From NCBI GenBank assembly GCA_017403825.1, contig JAFRDO010000083.1, positions 1 to 64,000 of the forward strand: a stretch of DNA of 64,000 nt, written 5' to 3'. The translations under genes were made by a program, and so were the position numbers. Below the pieces are notes generated by a model. It worked only from the letters and a program-made list of their open reading frames with translations, was not told where the DNA came from and made no database searches. Below are positions 1 through 9,653 of this stretch, piece by piece. The DNA comes from Kiritimatiellia bacterium (GTDB taxonomy: Bacteria > Verrucomicrobiota > Kiritimatiellia > RFP12 > UBA1067). Positions within the stretch are counted from its first letter, which is position 1. Every line of letters begins with the position of its first letter.

Positions 1-173
1 CAGATGGAGTTTGAGCTGCTTACGGGATGACGAGGCGCATAATCGCGGCAAACCATGCCCGAAAAACCTCCGAAGCCCGCAAAAACGCGCGAGGCTCTCG
101 AAGAGCTCGGTAGCGCTTCCCAAAGGTGGGGATATTCCAGTGCAAGTTTAGACTAACTGGCACAGCCCGAAAA
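1..173. other. Window-edge intergenic DNA, short ORF only
   Basis: There is no convincing gene here. A 33-codon ATG ORF runs from 55 to 156 and could be a gene remnant, but it has no clear ribosome site and no recognisable motif. A frame that enters from the left edge stops at 28-30 and could be the tail of an upstream gene. Confidence 0.3.
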
Positions 174-182
174 TGGTATAAT
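174..182 (+). promoter_or_regulatory. Extended -10 promoter box (TGGTATAAT)
   Basis: TGG-TATAAT matches the extended -10 form TGnTATAAT seen before several other genes in this window. It lies 35 bases ahead of the ATG at 217, giving a leader of roughly 28 bases. No clear -35 hexamer is visible. It probably drives the six-gene operon that follows. Confidence 0.6.
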
Positions 183-216
183 ATAAGGCCATGAAACAAA
201 GCACCTAAGGGCGGAT

Positions 217-1782
217 ATGAGATTCAAGGTCTTCATATCCAGTGTACAACGCGAATTTGCCGCAGAACGGCAGATCCTCGCGGAGTATATTCGCAAAGAC
301 GCGCTCTTGGGAAAGTTCTTCGACGTGTTCCTTTTTGAGGAAGAACCCGCTTGCGATGTCGAGGCTCGTGACCTGTATCTGCCGGAGGTTGAGAGGTCGG
401 ATGTTTACCTCGGTATTCTGGGTGCGCAATTCGGCAATGCAGACGCAGATGGCGTTTCGCCGACGGAGCGCGAGTACGACTTGGCCACGGCCAAGGGAAA
501 AGAGAGGCTTGTATTCGTCAAGAAGTGCGAACGCGATCCGCGAGAGGAACGGTTCGTGCAGAAGGTGCAGTCTGACGTCGTTCGCAAGTCGTTCGAGACG
601 GCGGAGGAATTGCAGCTGGCCGTGTACGCGGCACTTGTTCGCTTGTTGGAGAACAAGGGATATATTCGTGTCGCGCCGTTTGACTTGGCCGTCGATACGG
701 ATCTCACGCTTGCCGATGTAGATGACGCGAAGGTGAATGACTATCTTGCGCGGGCGAGGGAGGCCAAGAAGATTTCGATTCCGAAAGATGCAGATGCGAC
801 ATGGCTGTTGACGAAGCTCGGTATGCTTGCCTCGGACGGGCGGCTCACCAATGCGGGCGTTCTGTTCTTTGCGCGGCATCCTCAACAGGCAATCGACATC
901 TCGGTAGTCAAATGCCTTCAGTATTGGGGAACGCATGTCGAGCGACCGATTCCGTCCTATCAGACATACGAGGACGGCGTCATCGGCATGATAGAGTCGG
1001 CATTGGCCTTTGTCATGGGTCGCATTGACAGGACAATCGGTGTCCCTGATGAGCGCGGGCTTGCTGCGGCACAGGATGAGTTGCCTCGGATGGCTGTGCG
1101 CGAGGCTATTGTCAACGCCGTCTGCCATCGCGATTACGAATCAAACGGAGCGGTTCAGGTGATGCTTTTCCGTGATCGCCTTGAGATAATGAATCCGGGA
1201 ACGCTCCCACGTGGCTGGACGGCGGAAACATTGTTGACGACGCATGAGTCCATTGCCCGCAACAAGGTTATTGCCAAGGCATTGGATTGGGCAGGATATG
1301 TCGAGCGTTCCGGTCATGGTACCGAGTTCATCATCGAGAAATGCGAGGCTCAAGGTCTCGCGACTCCGCAATACAAGCCGGATGCCGCAATTTTCCATAC
1401 GATAATCTGGCGGAAGACGGAAGTGGCACATCAAGTGGGTGGAGTCATGGGTGGAGTCGGGGCCCAGTCAGGGACAAGTCAGGGACAAGTCGAGGGGACA
1501 AGTCAGGGACAAGTCATGTCGCTTTTTGTAAGAATAACGTCAATTCTTGCAGACAAGGTGCTTAGTAGCGGGGATATAACAGCTGCGCTGGGTAAAGAAT
1601 ACTATTCGGGTTACTTGCGTAGAATTATCAAAATGTTATTGTCCGACGGCATCATTGAATATACCATTCCCGAAAAACCACGCAGTCGCCTGCAGAAGTA
1701 CCGATTGACCGAAAAAGGTCGCCAGATGCTGGTGCAGAAAGGTGAAACCAGCAACACCAGAATGGGAGGAAAAGAATTATGA
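217..1782 (+). CDS. DUF4062 / RecG-like GHKL-ATPase / winged-helix protein
   Basis: 521 aa, first gene of a six-gene operon. Residues 1-85 (FKVFISSVQREF) match DUF4062, a TIR-like signalling module. Residues about 160-390 match the AlbA-type transcriptional regulator family C-terminal ATPase: LTNAGVLFF, then the N-box REAIVNAVCHRDY near residue 295, then a DRLEIMNPG box and SGHGTEF. A Gly/Gln/Ser repeat linker (SGTSQGQV twice, about residues 415-430) leads to a C-terminal winged helix. The usual N-terminal AlbA DNA-binding part seems to be replaced by DUF4062. The likely role is a cytoplasmic sensor or regulator for the downstream genes; that is inference. The stop overlaps the next gene (ATGA). 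Confidence 0.8.
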   Translation: MRFKVFISSVQREFAAERQILAEYIRKDALLGKFFDVFLFEEEPACDVEARDLYLPEVERSDVYLGILGAQFGNADADGVSPTEREYDLATAKGKERLVFVKKCERDPREERFVQKVQSDVVRKSFETAEELQLAVYAALVRLLENKGYIRVAPFDLAVDTDLTLADVDDAKVNDYLARAREAKKISIPKDADATWLLTKLGMLASDGRLTNAGVLFFARHPQQAIDISVVKCLQYWGTHVERPIPSYQTYEDGVIGMIESALAFVMGRIDRTIGVPDERGLAAAQDELPRMAVREAIVNAVCHRDYESNGAVQVMLFRDRLEIMNPGTLPRGWTAETLLTTHESIARNKVIAKALDWAGYVERSGHGTEFIIEKCEAQGLATPQYKPDAAIFHTIIWRKTEVAHQVGGVMGGVGAQSGTSQGQVEGTSQGQVMSLFVRITSILADKVLSSGDITAALGKEYYSGYLRRIIKMLLSDGIIEYTIPEKPRSRLQKYRLTEKGRQMLVQKGETSNTRMGGKEL

Positions 1783-2432
1783 ATATGACCACTGATGAAC
1801 TCCAACGGTTAGAGTCGCTGGTGCTAAATGCCGAGCGTGATAAGGAGGCGGCACTACAGCTCGCCATTGACGCGACCAAACTGCTTGCAGTCACGAAGGA
1901 GAATCTTGACGATTACAAGGGACACGAATTCTTTAAGCATTGTCTGCACGTGTTTTGTGGTGAACAAGATTCGATAGATGAGGTCGATGAAAACAGTTTG
2001 ACCACTGTACAGCGAATGGCCTTCGCTTACTTGATGAAACTCAAGGAGCAAAACTTGATTGACGAGCAAGATATTGCTTCAGGAATACAAAAAGAGAAGG
2101 ACGAGACTGTAGACATTGCCGCGAAAGCAATATTGGCCATGGGAAACCCCTTGGCGTTGGGAGCAACTTTGGTTTCGGGCATGTCTAAAGAAGAGGCACA
2201 GCAGAAATTGGATCAGATTATCGAACGTATTGGCAACAACGCTGATGATTGCAACAATGATCCAAGAGCGATATTGAAGCGCCTACGTGAACTCCACGAT
2301 CAACTTGGCGATCAGATTGGCGAAATCGAAGATGACCCCGAAGACGTCGCAAGTGGGTTGGAGAACATCTACACCGAAATGGAAACGCAACTGGACGCGC
2401 TTGAAGAGGCACTTGAAGAAGAAAAGGCCTAA
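1779..2432 (+). CDS. Acidic helical protein of unknown function
   Basis: 217 aa, overlapping the previous stop by four bases (ATGA), so it is probably translationally coupled. The N-terminal half is helical and charged. A Gly/Ala/Leu-rich stretch near residues 112-132 (AILAMGNPLALGATLV) could insert into or touch a membrane. The C-terminal 70 residues are strongly acidic and coiled-coil-like. I do not recognise a family. Because three operon partners also carry hydrophobic segments, it may be a component of the same membrane-associated complex; this is inference. Confidence 0.65.
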   Translation: MNMTTDELQRLESLVLNAERDKEAALQLAIDATKLLAVTKENLDDYKGHEFFKHCLHVFCGEQDSIDEVDENSLTTVQRMAFAYLMKLKEQNLIDEQDIASGIQKEKDETVDIAAKAILAMGNPLALGATLVSGMSKEEAQQKLDQIIERIGNNADDCNNDPRAILKRLRELHDQLGDQIGEIEDDPEDVASGLENIYTEMETQLDALEEALEEEKA

Positions 2433-2463
2433 CCTGACGAGTGGGGAAACGAGAGAACTGCCA

Positions 2464-3795
2464 TTGAAAGAGAAAAACAAAAAATCCTCCAATAGCGGAG
2501 TGGCCGTTGCAGCGGCGATTGGTGCTGCAACTGTCGGAGGATATGTTCTCAAGAAGTTCGGAGGACTTGAGACACCCGGTGTAACAATTTGTTCGTTTAA
2601 CCTATGGAACTTACAATCGCATGTAAGCGGCAAGGATTCCGACCCTAACTTTCGCGCACAGAGAATTCAAAAAGTTGCAGACCTGATAGCGAGGAATCAT
2701 TTTGGTGTTGTCGTACTTCAGGAAGTTAAGACACCAGAGACGGTTAACGACATTTGTAAGAGAATCAATGAGGGTGCTGGTTTCGGGAGGTATAACGGCG
2801 TTCATTGCTCCGATGCCTACGAACAGATCTTTGCAGAAAATGGATATACCGGGAAGACAGCCACGACATTAAAACGTGCAGAGTTGGCTTTTATATGGGA
2901 CTCAATGATGTTTGAGCCAGCCTGTGATGACTACGCAAAAGTCGTTTACAAGGGTATCGACAATAGTATCAATCATGTGTACGATGTCTTTTTTGCGTCT
3001 CTTGCGGCATTGGTTGTCGGCGGTATGCGGTATTTGAACAGGAATGAGGACGAAGAAAAGCGTGTCAAGCATGAAGCCGCCCTTGATGGAAGTGCTGTTG
3101 CGGCGGCGGCGGTTGCTGTTAACTCAAACAATCACGCGGCGAGCAAGATTGTCGAATGGACGAAAGATGAAACAGAAGAATGGTTGCGCCAGAATCTACG
3201 GCCACCATTTGTGTTACTGCTGAATTTTCGCAACAACAGAAAAAAACAATTGCGTCTTATCAATGTTCATCTGCAATTTGCTCTAACATCGGCCGATGAA
3301 GAAGATCGCCAGGAAAATGAAACAAGGACATCGCAGAAATTGCGCATACGTCAAGAAGAAGTAAAACTTCTTGCGAAGAACGATGAGAACATTTTTGACA
3401 TCGTTAACTCTCAAAGGAGCGGGGGAAACGAGACGGCAATCACAATTGTCGCTGGTGATTTCAATTTGAACGTTGACCAAATAAAATCTGATAGTACTGG
3501 TGGAATGAATGTGTCCGAAGACATGATTGTCGCACAAACGAAGAAAAGTTCCCTTTCTCTTAAAGCCGCACCAGACACGGAAGATCACAAGAAGGTAATT
3601 TGCCCAACCGTTCATTCATACGATCACTTCATGTTCAAATCAGATGTGTGGTGTGAGGATGATGCTAAGGTGTTGGATTCTCCTGACCCGCTCAACGATG
3701 ATGGCTTTTATGCCGAAAAAAATGTGAACGACAAGACAGTTCTACATCCGATTTCGGATCACTTGCCAATCGTAATAAAATCAACCAAAATCTAA
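2464..3795 (+). CDS. Membrane-anchored endonuclease/exonuclease/phosphatase (EEP) protein
   Basis: About 443 aa if it starts at the TTG at 2464, the only in-frame start between the previous stop and the conserved domain; a GAGAGA lies just upstream. An ATG at 2287 would overlap the previous gene by 146 bases and is unlikely. Residues about 11-30 form a Gly/Ala-rich membrane segment or uncleaved signal. The EEP (DNase I-like) fold shows its metal and catalytic motifs: FNLWNLQ, LQEVK (E87), GDFNLN (D332) and SDHLP (D432, H433). It should cut nucleic acid or a phosphodiester. An insert around residues 175-235 holds a second hydrophobic stretch. It is the most plausible effector enzyme of the operon. 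Confidence 0.78.
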   Translation: MKEKNKKSSNSGVAVAAAIGAATVGGYVLKKFGGLETPGVTICSFNLWNLQSHVSGKDSDPNFRAQRIQKVADLIARNHFGVVVLQEVKTPETVNDICKRINEGAGFGRYNGVHCSDAYEQIFAENGYTGKTATTLKRAELAFIWDSMMFEPACDDYAKVVYKGIDNSINHVYDVFFASLAALVVGGMRYLNRNEDEEKRVKHEAALDGSAVAAAAVAVNSNNHAASKIVEWTKDETEEWLRQNLRPPFVLLLNFRNNRKKQLRLINVHLQFALTSADEEDRQENETRTSQKLRIRQEEVKLLAKNDENIFDIVNSQRSGGNETAITIVAGDFNLNVDQIKSDSTGGMNVSEDMIVAQTKKSSLSLKAAPDTEDHKKVICPTVHSYDHFMFKSDVWCEDDAKVLDSPDPLNDDGFYAEKNVNDKTVLHPISDHLPIVIKSTKI

Positions 3796-3806
3796 CGAGG
3801 TAATCT

Positions 3807-6401
3807 ATGAAACTTCTTGACCGCATAATGGGAAGACAAAATGTTGACGAAACAACCCTTCGTGAGGCCATTTCATCGGCGGCGTCCGATTTTAGCAACG
3901 CCCGCTATGAGGCGGATAAAAAGACGATTGATTATCGCATGAAAATTGCCGACGACAAGGATCGTGCCCGCCGGGAACTATCAGCCCAAGAAGACGATGA
4001 AAAACGCAAGCAAGGGCTACAAGCTGTCTATGCATTGAATCTATGCATGGTCTCCTTGTCCCAGATTGTAGATTACGCGGACATCAATGTTCTTAAGCAA
4101 GAGTATGATTCTATTCTTAACAATCTTAATCTTGAGGTGATGCCGAAAGACGAAGCCCTGCTATCTGCACTTAAGCAAATCCTCGATACGTGCCATTTTT
4201 ACATCCTTCACCAGAAGGATAAAGAACTGCTCACCAAGAAGCAAGAACTGCGATTGAGTAATGCGCTTGGCAATGCAGTCTCTGGCGGAGTGTTTGCGAT
4301 TTTTTCAACTCCTAACCCTTGGGCGATAGCGGTCTCTGCCGCCACAATGATAGGAGTTGCTGCCGTACGATACAAAACGGAACGCCGCAAGGCCATGTTG
4401 GAAAATGAAATCGAAGCGTGGGAACTTGAGAAGACGGCATTAGAGCAACTGCATAACCTTCGGCGCACACTTTTTGAGACGGCATGGCGACTTTCAAAGG
4501 AGTACGGATTCGCCGACAGTTTGCGTCTTACAGAGTCGCAGATAAAGAACTACAACGAGATTCTGACTGACCCTGATCCGCAATCGCGTTATGAGCGGCT
4601 TTCGCTTATCAAAAACGATTTTGAAGCATACCCCCTGTTTTGGTATTATCTTGGACGTGCCGCGATGGAGGCGGCAGAGTTGTTCTTGCCGAGCGATGAG
4701 AGGCAGAAGCGTCTTGGGTGCGGAGAAGATGTCAATGTTGATGTGGTCGGTGCCTTTCTCAATGTTGAAGCCCGCGCATTGACGAACGATGTCGAGTCAC
4801 ACGGCAAGGCAATGTCATTTTATAGCCTTTATCGTGAAGAAGCAAAAAATGCCTTTGACAAGTTCAAGCATTTTGACGATGACTCTGAGGCGGAGGTCAA
4901 GCTCACGAATCTGCTTCGGGAGGATGTCGTTTCCGCCTCGGCATGGCTTGACGCATCGGATTTTTGCAAAACATGCAAAGACGAACTGGAACATATAGAG
5001 CGAGCTTATGCTCTTGCTGGAACCAATGCGGAATTGCTTCAGACATGCGCCTTCAGGTATTTGAAACTGCTTCACGACGCGACAGCGGATGACGATTCGT
5101 TGACTGAAAACGGAATCAAGATTTGCGTCGTTCATGCAGAAGATTGTTTGCGTAAGTTGATAAGTGCGGATGTCCGACCCGATCTGAATGGCAGGGCATT
5201 GGGTGCTTTGTATAAAAAGTCCTATGACTTATTCCATGGGGCGTTTACCATTGATTTTGCGAATGATGAGTCGTTAGAATTCAATCCTCGCAACCGGTAT
5301 CTGCGAATGAAGGCTGCGCTTTCATCGAAGCATGCTTTTGTTCCTATGTGGTTACGGCCTTGGGACGGGCCTGAACTTGCAACTGAATGGGGACGGTATC
5401 TTAATGGGGATGGGCTTAAGCGTTCATTGGCGTGTTTTCTTGATGGTAGAATGCGAACACTTCTGAAGAAATTTTATGCGGCACTTGAATCGGATCTTAC
5501 TAACGGCAGTTGGAAAGGTCTGGCAACACTGAAGTCAGATTGGGGCGATGACGATCCTGTCGCGAAAGTGATTACGAAGAACGACAAACCAGAGATTGAA
5601 TTGAAAAATAAAAGCTTTGAGGAGGTTCATATGCGCTTCTGGTATGACGGCAGTGAGTACAAATCATCCTTACTGTCAGACGCATATAAGAATCAAATGC
5701 AACTAATCGTGCGTAATCCACTAGGCGCGGCAACGCATGCTGTTCTGGACGGAGCCACTTGTGGTGCATATAGCGCATATCGAATGTGCAGATATATCAA
5801 GGAGAGGATAGATAAATCTAAAGAGCGTCAGATGGAAATCAAAGTGTCATTGGAAGACTTGGTTGATTTTGAAGTGGCGTCAGCCATCAAGGATTTATTA
5901 GAGCACACGAAGAAGGCGGATGCGTTTGCAGATTGTGCAAGAGAAAGTTTTAGGGAGTGTTTTGAGCGTGAGGCAACGCTGTATAATCGCATTGCTAATT
6001 TTGTGTACAAATCAGAATCGGGATGGATATGGAAAGACAATCCTGAAATACCTGTATCCCAATATGATGATGAGATTGATTTAATCGAGGAGGCTTTGCG
6101 GAAATTCATTGTTGCGGCAAGTGGAATGGTTGCAGATATTATCATCAGTGAATTAGAATTTGATGCGCATGCAGGGGAAAAGAACGAGCAATCTGCAGAG
6201 AAGACGGCTACAACCTACTTTTGCGCTGAAAGAATGCCAAAAAACATCTCGATACCTCTTTGCGTTGCCTTTGTCCAAAGCATCGAAAAGAAGGTAGAAG
6301 ATTCTCGGTGCAATATAGCCCGGAGTAGAATGGGTGGTAAATTCACATTTCCAGCATACTGGTCATCACTCCCCGGTGGGGTGGGAGCTTTGAAATCATG
6401 A
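3807..6401 (+). CDS. Large helical membrane-associated protein, unknown function
   Basis: 864 aa, 11 bases after the EEP gene, with CGAGG as the likely ribosome site. Residues 1-150 are charged and coiled-coil-like. Residues about 153-190 form one or two hydrophobic helices (SGGVFAIFSTP, WAIAVSAATMIGVAAV), followed by another coiled coil. The rest is alpha-helical with TPR-like helical pairs but no clear TPR consensus. I do not recognise a family. The hydrophobic hairpin flanked by coiled coils suggests a membrane-tethered scaffold or pore-forming part of the operon's system, which is inference. Confidence 0.65.
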   Translation: MKLLDRIMGRQNVDETTLREAISSAASDFSNARYEADKKTIDYRMKIADDKDRARRELSAQEDDEKRKQGLQAVYALNLCMVSLSQIVDYADINVLKQEYDSILNNLNLEVMPKDEALLSALKQILDTCHFYILHQKDKELLTKKQELRLSNALGNAVSGGVFAIFSTPNPWAIAVSAATMIGVAAVRYKTERRKAMLENEIEAWELEKTALEQLHNLRRTLFETAWRLSKEYGFADSLRLTESQIKNYNEILTDPDPQSRYERLSLIKNDFEAYPLFWYYLGRAAMEAAELFLPSDERQKRLGCGEDVNVDVVGAFLNVEARALTNDVESHGKAMSFYSLYREEAKNAFDKFKHFDDDSEAEVKLTNLLREDVVSASAWLDASDFCKTCKDELEHIERAYALAGTNAELLQTCAFRYLKLLHDATADDDSLTENGIKICVVHAEDCLRKLISADVRPDLNGRALGALYKKSYDLFHGAFTIDFANDESLEFNPRNRYLRMKAALSSKHAFVPMWLRPWDGPELATEWGRYLNGDGLKRSLACFLDGRMRTLLKKFYAALESDLTNGSWKGLATLKSDWGDDDPVAKVITKNDKPEIELKNKSFEEVHMRFWYDGSEYKSSLLSDAYKNQMQLIVRNPLGAATHAVLDGATCGAYSAYRMCRYIKERIDKSKERQMEIKVSLEDLVDFEVASAIKDLLEHTKKADAFADCARESFRECFEREATLYNRIANFVYKSESGWIWKDNPEIPVSQYDDEIDLIEEALRKFIVAASGMVADIIISELEFDAHAGEKNEQSAEKTATTYFCAERMPKNISIPLCVAFVQSIEKKVEDSRCNIARSRMGGKFTFPAYWSSLPGGVGALKS

Positions 6402-6413
6402 GTACACGGTTTA

Positions 6414-7703
6414 ATGTGTACGATGTTAAAAGACAACGCTATGAAAGAGTTAGATGATTTGCTTGTTCTATCTGAAAAGGTAGGATTATCGTTACGCGCT
6501 GGTGAGCAAACGAGCAAGCACTTTTCAGATCGGCTATCAATAGTGTCTCACAATGCAAATGTTCTAAAGTCGGAAGCGGATCGAATGTGTGATCTGTGTT
6601 CTAATGCCGAACGGGTAATCGATAAGATCGACGAGGAGTTTTGTAAACTTACAGGGTTGGATGCCGCAGATTTCACCTTTCTTGCTATCGCAACGGCACT
6701 TCAGACTGCTCGATGGATCATAATTGATTGTCTGACCGATTTCGGTTCGGGTACTGAACGTGATGAACGTGTCAATCATAACGACAAGGCAATCAAGGAT
6801 GCGGAGCAGGAATCGAAAGATTCAACCGTTGAAGAGATGAGCGATGTTGGCGACTTTCGTCGCAGGAGTGATGTCATACGAGGTAGAACGTGGAATGAAA
6901 TATTGACGGAACCGGTTCCGTTCGATGTGATTGACGGTTCGGCGCAATTTGGACTTGGATTGAGCGGGAAGAATCATCGAGAGATGACATTGGGACACGA
7001 TCCTGTTCTTGGGTGGTTTTTCGGAACAATTAATATCTTGACAGATACAACAACTATCAAGAATCTTCGAACTTTCGTGATGTCTCGAGACCCGAAACTT
7101 CATTTCTCAACAGAGACGATCTTTACAAATGCTTTGATGTCGGCGTGGTATAACTGTAAACTTGACAAAAAAAGGTTGGCGGCTGCAATTACCATGGAGG
7201 CAATTCACCTAAGATCCGATTTCTTTACCAAAGCTGGATTGCCTATTCCGATTATAACATCAGTATTGCCCGACTTGTCGTCATCACTTTACAAAGATAA
7301 TTATGATGCTCTTTGCCTTGCGAAAGATGTTGGAATTGTGGCTATGCAAGCAAAGATGTCTATCCTCATTAACATTGTTATCGCTCAACTACATGGCTAT
7401 TTCTTTGACCCGAAAAAGCACCAGTCTCGTGATTTGTATGAAGTTAAGACGCACAAGATACTTCTTTACTCAAATATTCTCGCCGAATCATCAAATGTCA
7501 TTACCGTTGCAGTTCGACACCTAATGGGTGATGTTTGTGCTTGGAAACATCTTGACTTTGGAGGTCTTTTGGTTCTGCTTTGGAGAATCATTAAGGACGT
7601 GAATTTCATGTACAAAGTCCGCGAGGATTTTGTTTCAAGCAAGTTCAAAGAGATAGTTGTCGGTGATTATGAAAAAAGGCTTTGGCCGATAAAGGAGAGT
7701 TGA
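6414..7703 (+). CDS. Operon protein of unknown function (429 aa)
   Basis: Starts 13 bases after the previous stop. ATGs at 6414, 6423 and 6441 are all possible and none has a good ribosome site. The protein is mixed helical, with several long apolar helices (residues about 85-107 and 330-350) but no clear signal peptide. The central part contains HDPVLGWFFGTINILTD and HLRSDFF. No family is recognised. Its fixed place between two membrane-associated partners suggests it works with them. Confidence 0.62.
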   Translation: MCTMLKDNAMKELDDLLVLSEKVGLSLRAGEQTSKHFSDRLSIVSHNANVLKSEADRMCDLCSNAERVIDKIDEEFCKLTGLDAADFTFLAIATALQTARWIIIDCLTDFGSGTERDERVNHNDKAIKDAEQESKDSTVEEMSDVGDFRRRSDVIRGRTWNEILTEPVPFDVIDGSAQFGLGLSGKNHREMTLGHDPVLGWFFGTINILTDTTTIKNLRTFVMSRDPKLHFSTETIFTNALMSAWYNCKLDKKRLAAAITMEAIHLRSDFFTKAGLPIPIITSVLPDLSSSLYKDNYDALCLAKDVGIVAMQAKMSILINIVIAQLHGYFFDPKKHQSRDLYEVKTHKILLYSNILAESSNVITVAVRHLMGDVCAWKHLDFGGLLVLLWRIIKDVNFMYKVREDFVSSKFKEIVVGDYEKRLWPIKES

Positions 7704-7705
7704 CA

Positions 7706-9646
7706 ATGGAAGATACTACGAAAGTTGGCATCGCAACTGGTGTCATTACGGCACTTGTCGGTGGAATCGCGGCGTTTATTTCCTACAAGCAAGGGCATTC
7801 AACCGGTCATGCGGAGGGAATTGCTAAAGGCTTTAAGATGGGTGAAGAAAAATTTAAGGGGTTAAGAGAGAAGTACGAAGAGACATTGAAGCAAATTCAG
7901 GAACTAAAAGAGTTTAAAGCGAAAATCGAAAATGATCTCAATGGGTCGCGTGCTATCGTTGAAGAACTATATAATTATCTCAAGGAGAAAGGGTATATCA
8001 GTGAAGAGACCTACAGCAAATTGACATCAAATCTTTGGCAAGGAAGATTCGATGACTTTTCTACAATTATGGACGATGTAATCAATGCAGAACAAGAAGC
8101 GTGTAATGTGATTAATGGTGATGTGGGGAAAGGACGAGTAGATATACAGAGCCATGGGGAGTCGTTGCCATCTTACAATGAAGTCCGCATTGTGTTTTCT
8201 GATACGGTTTGCGGTGTATATAAATACCCACAATGCAAGGAAGCCCTTTTGCCGAACGATGAGATATTGTTTTCATCACCAAAACTGCTGGAGCGTATAA
8301 AGTCACTTATCCCTGAATGGCGGTTTGAGTATCGTGAAGCCCCCGTTGCTCCAGTAGAACCTATGGCTTGCGCAGAGACGCCGTGGCTTCAGGCGGAATC
8401 TATAAGTAATGTGAGTGCCGTCAATTTAAGTCAGCGGATCGAAAGGCAGTTAAGATCCTTGAATGAGTCTCGGTTTGACGTAAGGCAGATGGGTGTTTTG
8501 TCGCGAGAGAAGTACGACTATGAATGTATTTGCAGGAACGCCCTTCGAGATTTGGACGGGCAATATGTTCTTTGTGACAAGGTAGAGTTTAGGAGCAAAT
8601 ACTTATGGGCAAACCTTCCTGAAACGGTAGGTGGGCTTGACTACGAACATGGATGCGTTACAAGTAAGTGGCTTGATGACTACCTTTGGAAAAGATGTAA
8701 TGAAGTAAAAGATGCAATATCGGCGTTTTTGACATTGCTTTCAGATGCAGATAAAGAAAGGATGGAAAAGAATCGGGTTGTCTTAATGGATATCGCCAAG
8801 AAACTTCCTGTTTTTGGAGCGATTGAATTTTCAGGAGATACTCCATGTGTCCGATTTAGTGACGATATTTGTATTCGTATTGCGATTCCTGATCTGCCCA
8901 TATATTTTGAGGGCGATAATTTTAATGTACACACGAATGTTGATCTGCGGAATGAATTACAAAAGCTCGTATCTAACTGGAAAGATATGCCAGTTTCAGA
9001 CTCTCGAATAGATGGGATTTTAAGCAGCTTTCGTTATGTGAACGGCTACCCTCGCAAGGGGGCCCCGTTGCCGGCAGAAGGTGCGGTTCGAGAGTTTCTG
9101 AGGTTCAAAGACGCAGCAAGAGTATTGTGCGATAATATTTTACATGAAATGATAGGCAAGCAGATATGTTGTCAAGCTGTTGAGATAAAACGGGTTGACG
9201 GTGTTATCGTAGAGTCGTCAGAGGCGGTAAGTAATGAAATTACAAAAGTGCTTTCCGACGCTGTTGCAAGTGTACAACAGAAATTAAATGACTTTGCCAA
9301 ATCGCGAAACGCCGTTCTGTATTGTTATGGTGATTTGTTTCCCGAATTGAAGACACCCCGCTATTATGAGAAGTGGAGAATGCTTGATAGGGCAGCAACC
9401 ATGCCACAGCTTCGGGTTGGTGACATTGTCTCAGGGGTTGTTCGCAACATCAAGGAATATGGTGCTTTTATTGATTTTGCAGGAACGAGTGGTTTACTTC
9501 ACATAAGTGAAATCAGCAATGCATTCGTGAAGGATGTTAATCAATTCCTGAAAGTAGGTCAATGTGTTTCTGTCAAAATCATTAGCATTGACAACTCTAA
9601 GGGGCGTATCAGTTTGAGCATGAGAAAGCTATGTGAAAATAAGTGA
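7706..9646 (+). CDS. Membrane-anchored coiled-coil protein with C-terminal S1 domain
   Basis: 646 aa from the ATG at 7706, two bases after the previous stop, with AAAGGAGAG well placed upstream. Residues about 6-27 are one transmembrane helix (GVITALVGGIAAFISY). Residues about 35-85 are a coiled coil. A long middle region is unrecognised. The last 75 residues are a classic S1 OB-fold RNA-binding domain (VGDIVSGVVRNIKEYGAFIDF, then GLLHISE, then GRISLSMR). S1 domains normally sit in ribosomal or RNA-decay proteins, so a membrane-anchored one is unusual. With the EEP nuclease in the same operon, binding of RNA at the membrane is a reasonable inference. It is the last gene before a terminator. 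Confidence 0.78.
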   Translation: MEDTTKVGIATGVITALVGGIAAFISYKQGHSTGHAEGIAKGFKMGEEKFKGLREKYEETLKQIQELKEFKAKIENDLNGSRAIVEELYNYLKEKGYISEETYSKLTSNLWQGRFDDFSTIMDDVINAEQEACNVINGDVGKGRVDIQSHGESLPSYNEVRIVFSDTVCGVYKYPQCKEALLPNDEILFSSPKLLERIKSLIPEWRFEYREAPVAPVEPMACAETPWLQAESISNVSAVNLSQRIERQLRSLNESRFDVRQMGVLSREKYDYECICRNALRDLDGQYVLCDKVEFRSKYLWANLPETVGGLDYEHGCVTSKWLDDYLWKRCNEVKDAISAFLTLLSDADKERMEKNRVVLMDIAKKLPVFGAIEFSGDTPCVRFSDDICIRIAIPDLPIYFEGDNFNVHTNVDLRNELQKLVSNWKDMPVSDSRIDGILSSFRYVNGYPRKGAPLPAEGAVREFLRFKDAARVLCDNILHEMIGKQICCQAVEIKRVDGVIVESSEAVSNEITKVLSDAVASVQQKLNDFAKSRNAVLYCYGDLFPELKTPRYYEKWRMLDRAATMPQLRVGDIVSGVVRNIKEYGAFIDFAGTSGLLHISEISNAFVKDVNQFLKVGQCVSVKIISIDNSKGRISLSMRKLCENK

Positions 9647-9653
9647 GTCAAAA

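Noticed and set aside
1437-1520. Direct repeats of GGGACAAGTCA as a possible CRISPR or regulatory array
   Set aside because: They are coding repeats for a Gly/Ser/Gln linker within the DUF4062-GHKL protein, with no spacers.
2287-2463. ATG at 2287 as start of the EEP nuclease gene
   Set aside because: It would overlap the preceding gene by 146 bases and add Lys/Arg-rich sequence read from the other frame. The TTG at 2464 fits gene spacing better.
217-9646. Prophage or transposon origin of the AT-rich operon
   Set aside because: No integrase, transposase, terminal repeats or attachment site was seen at either end, so only its unusual composition hints at transfer.
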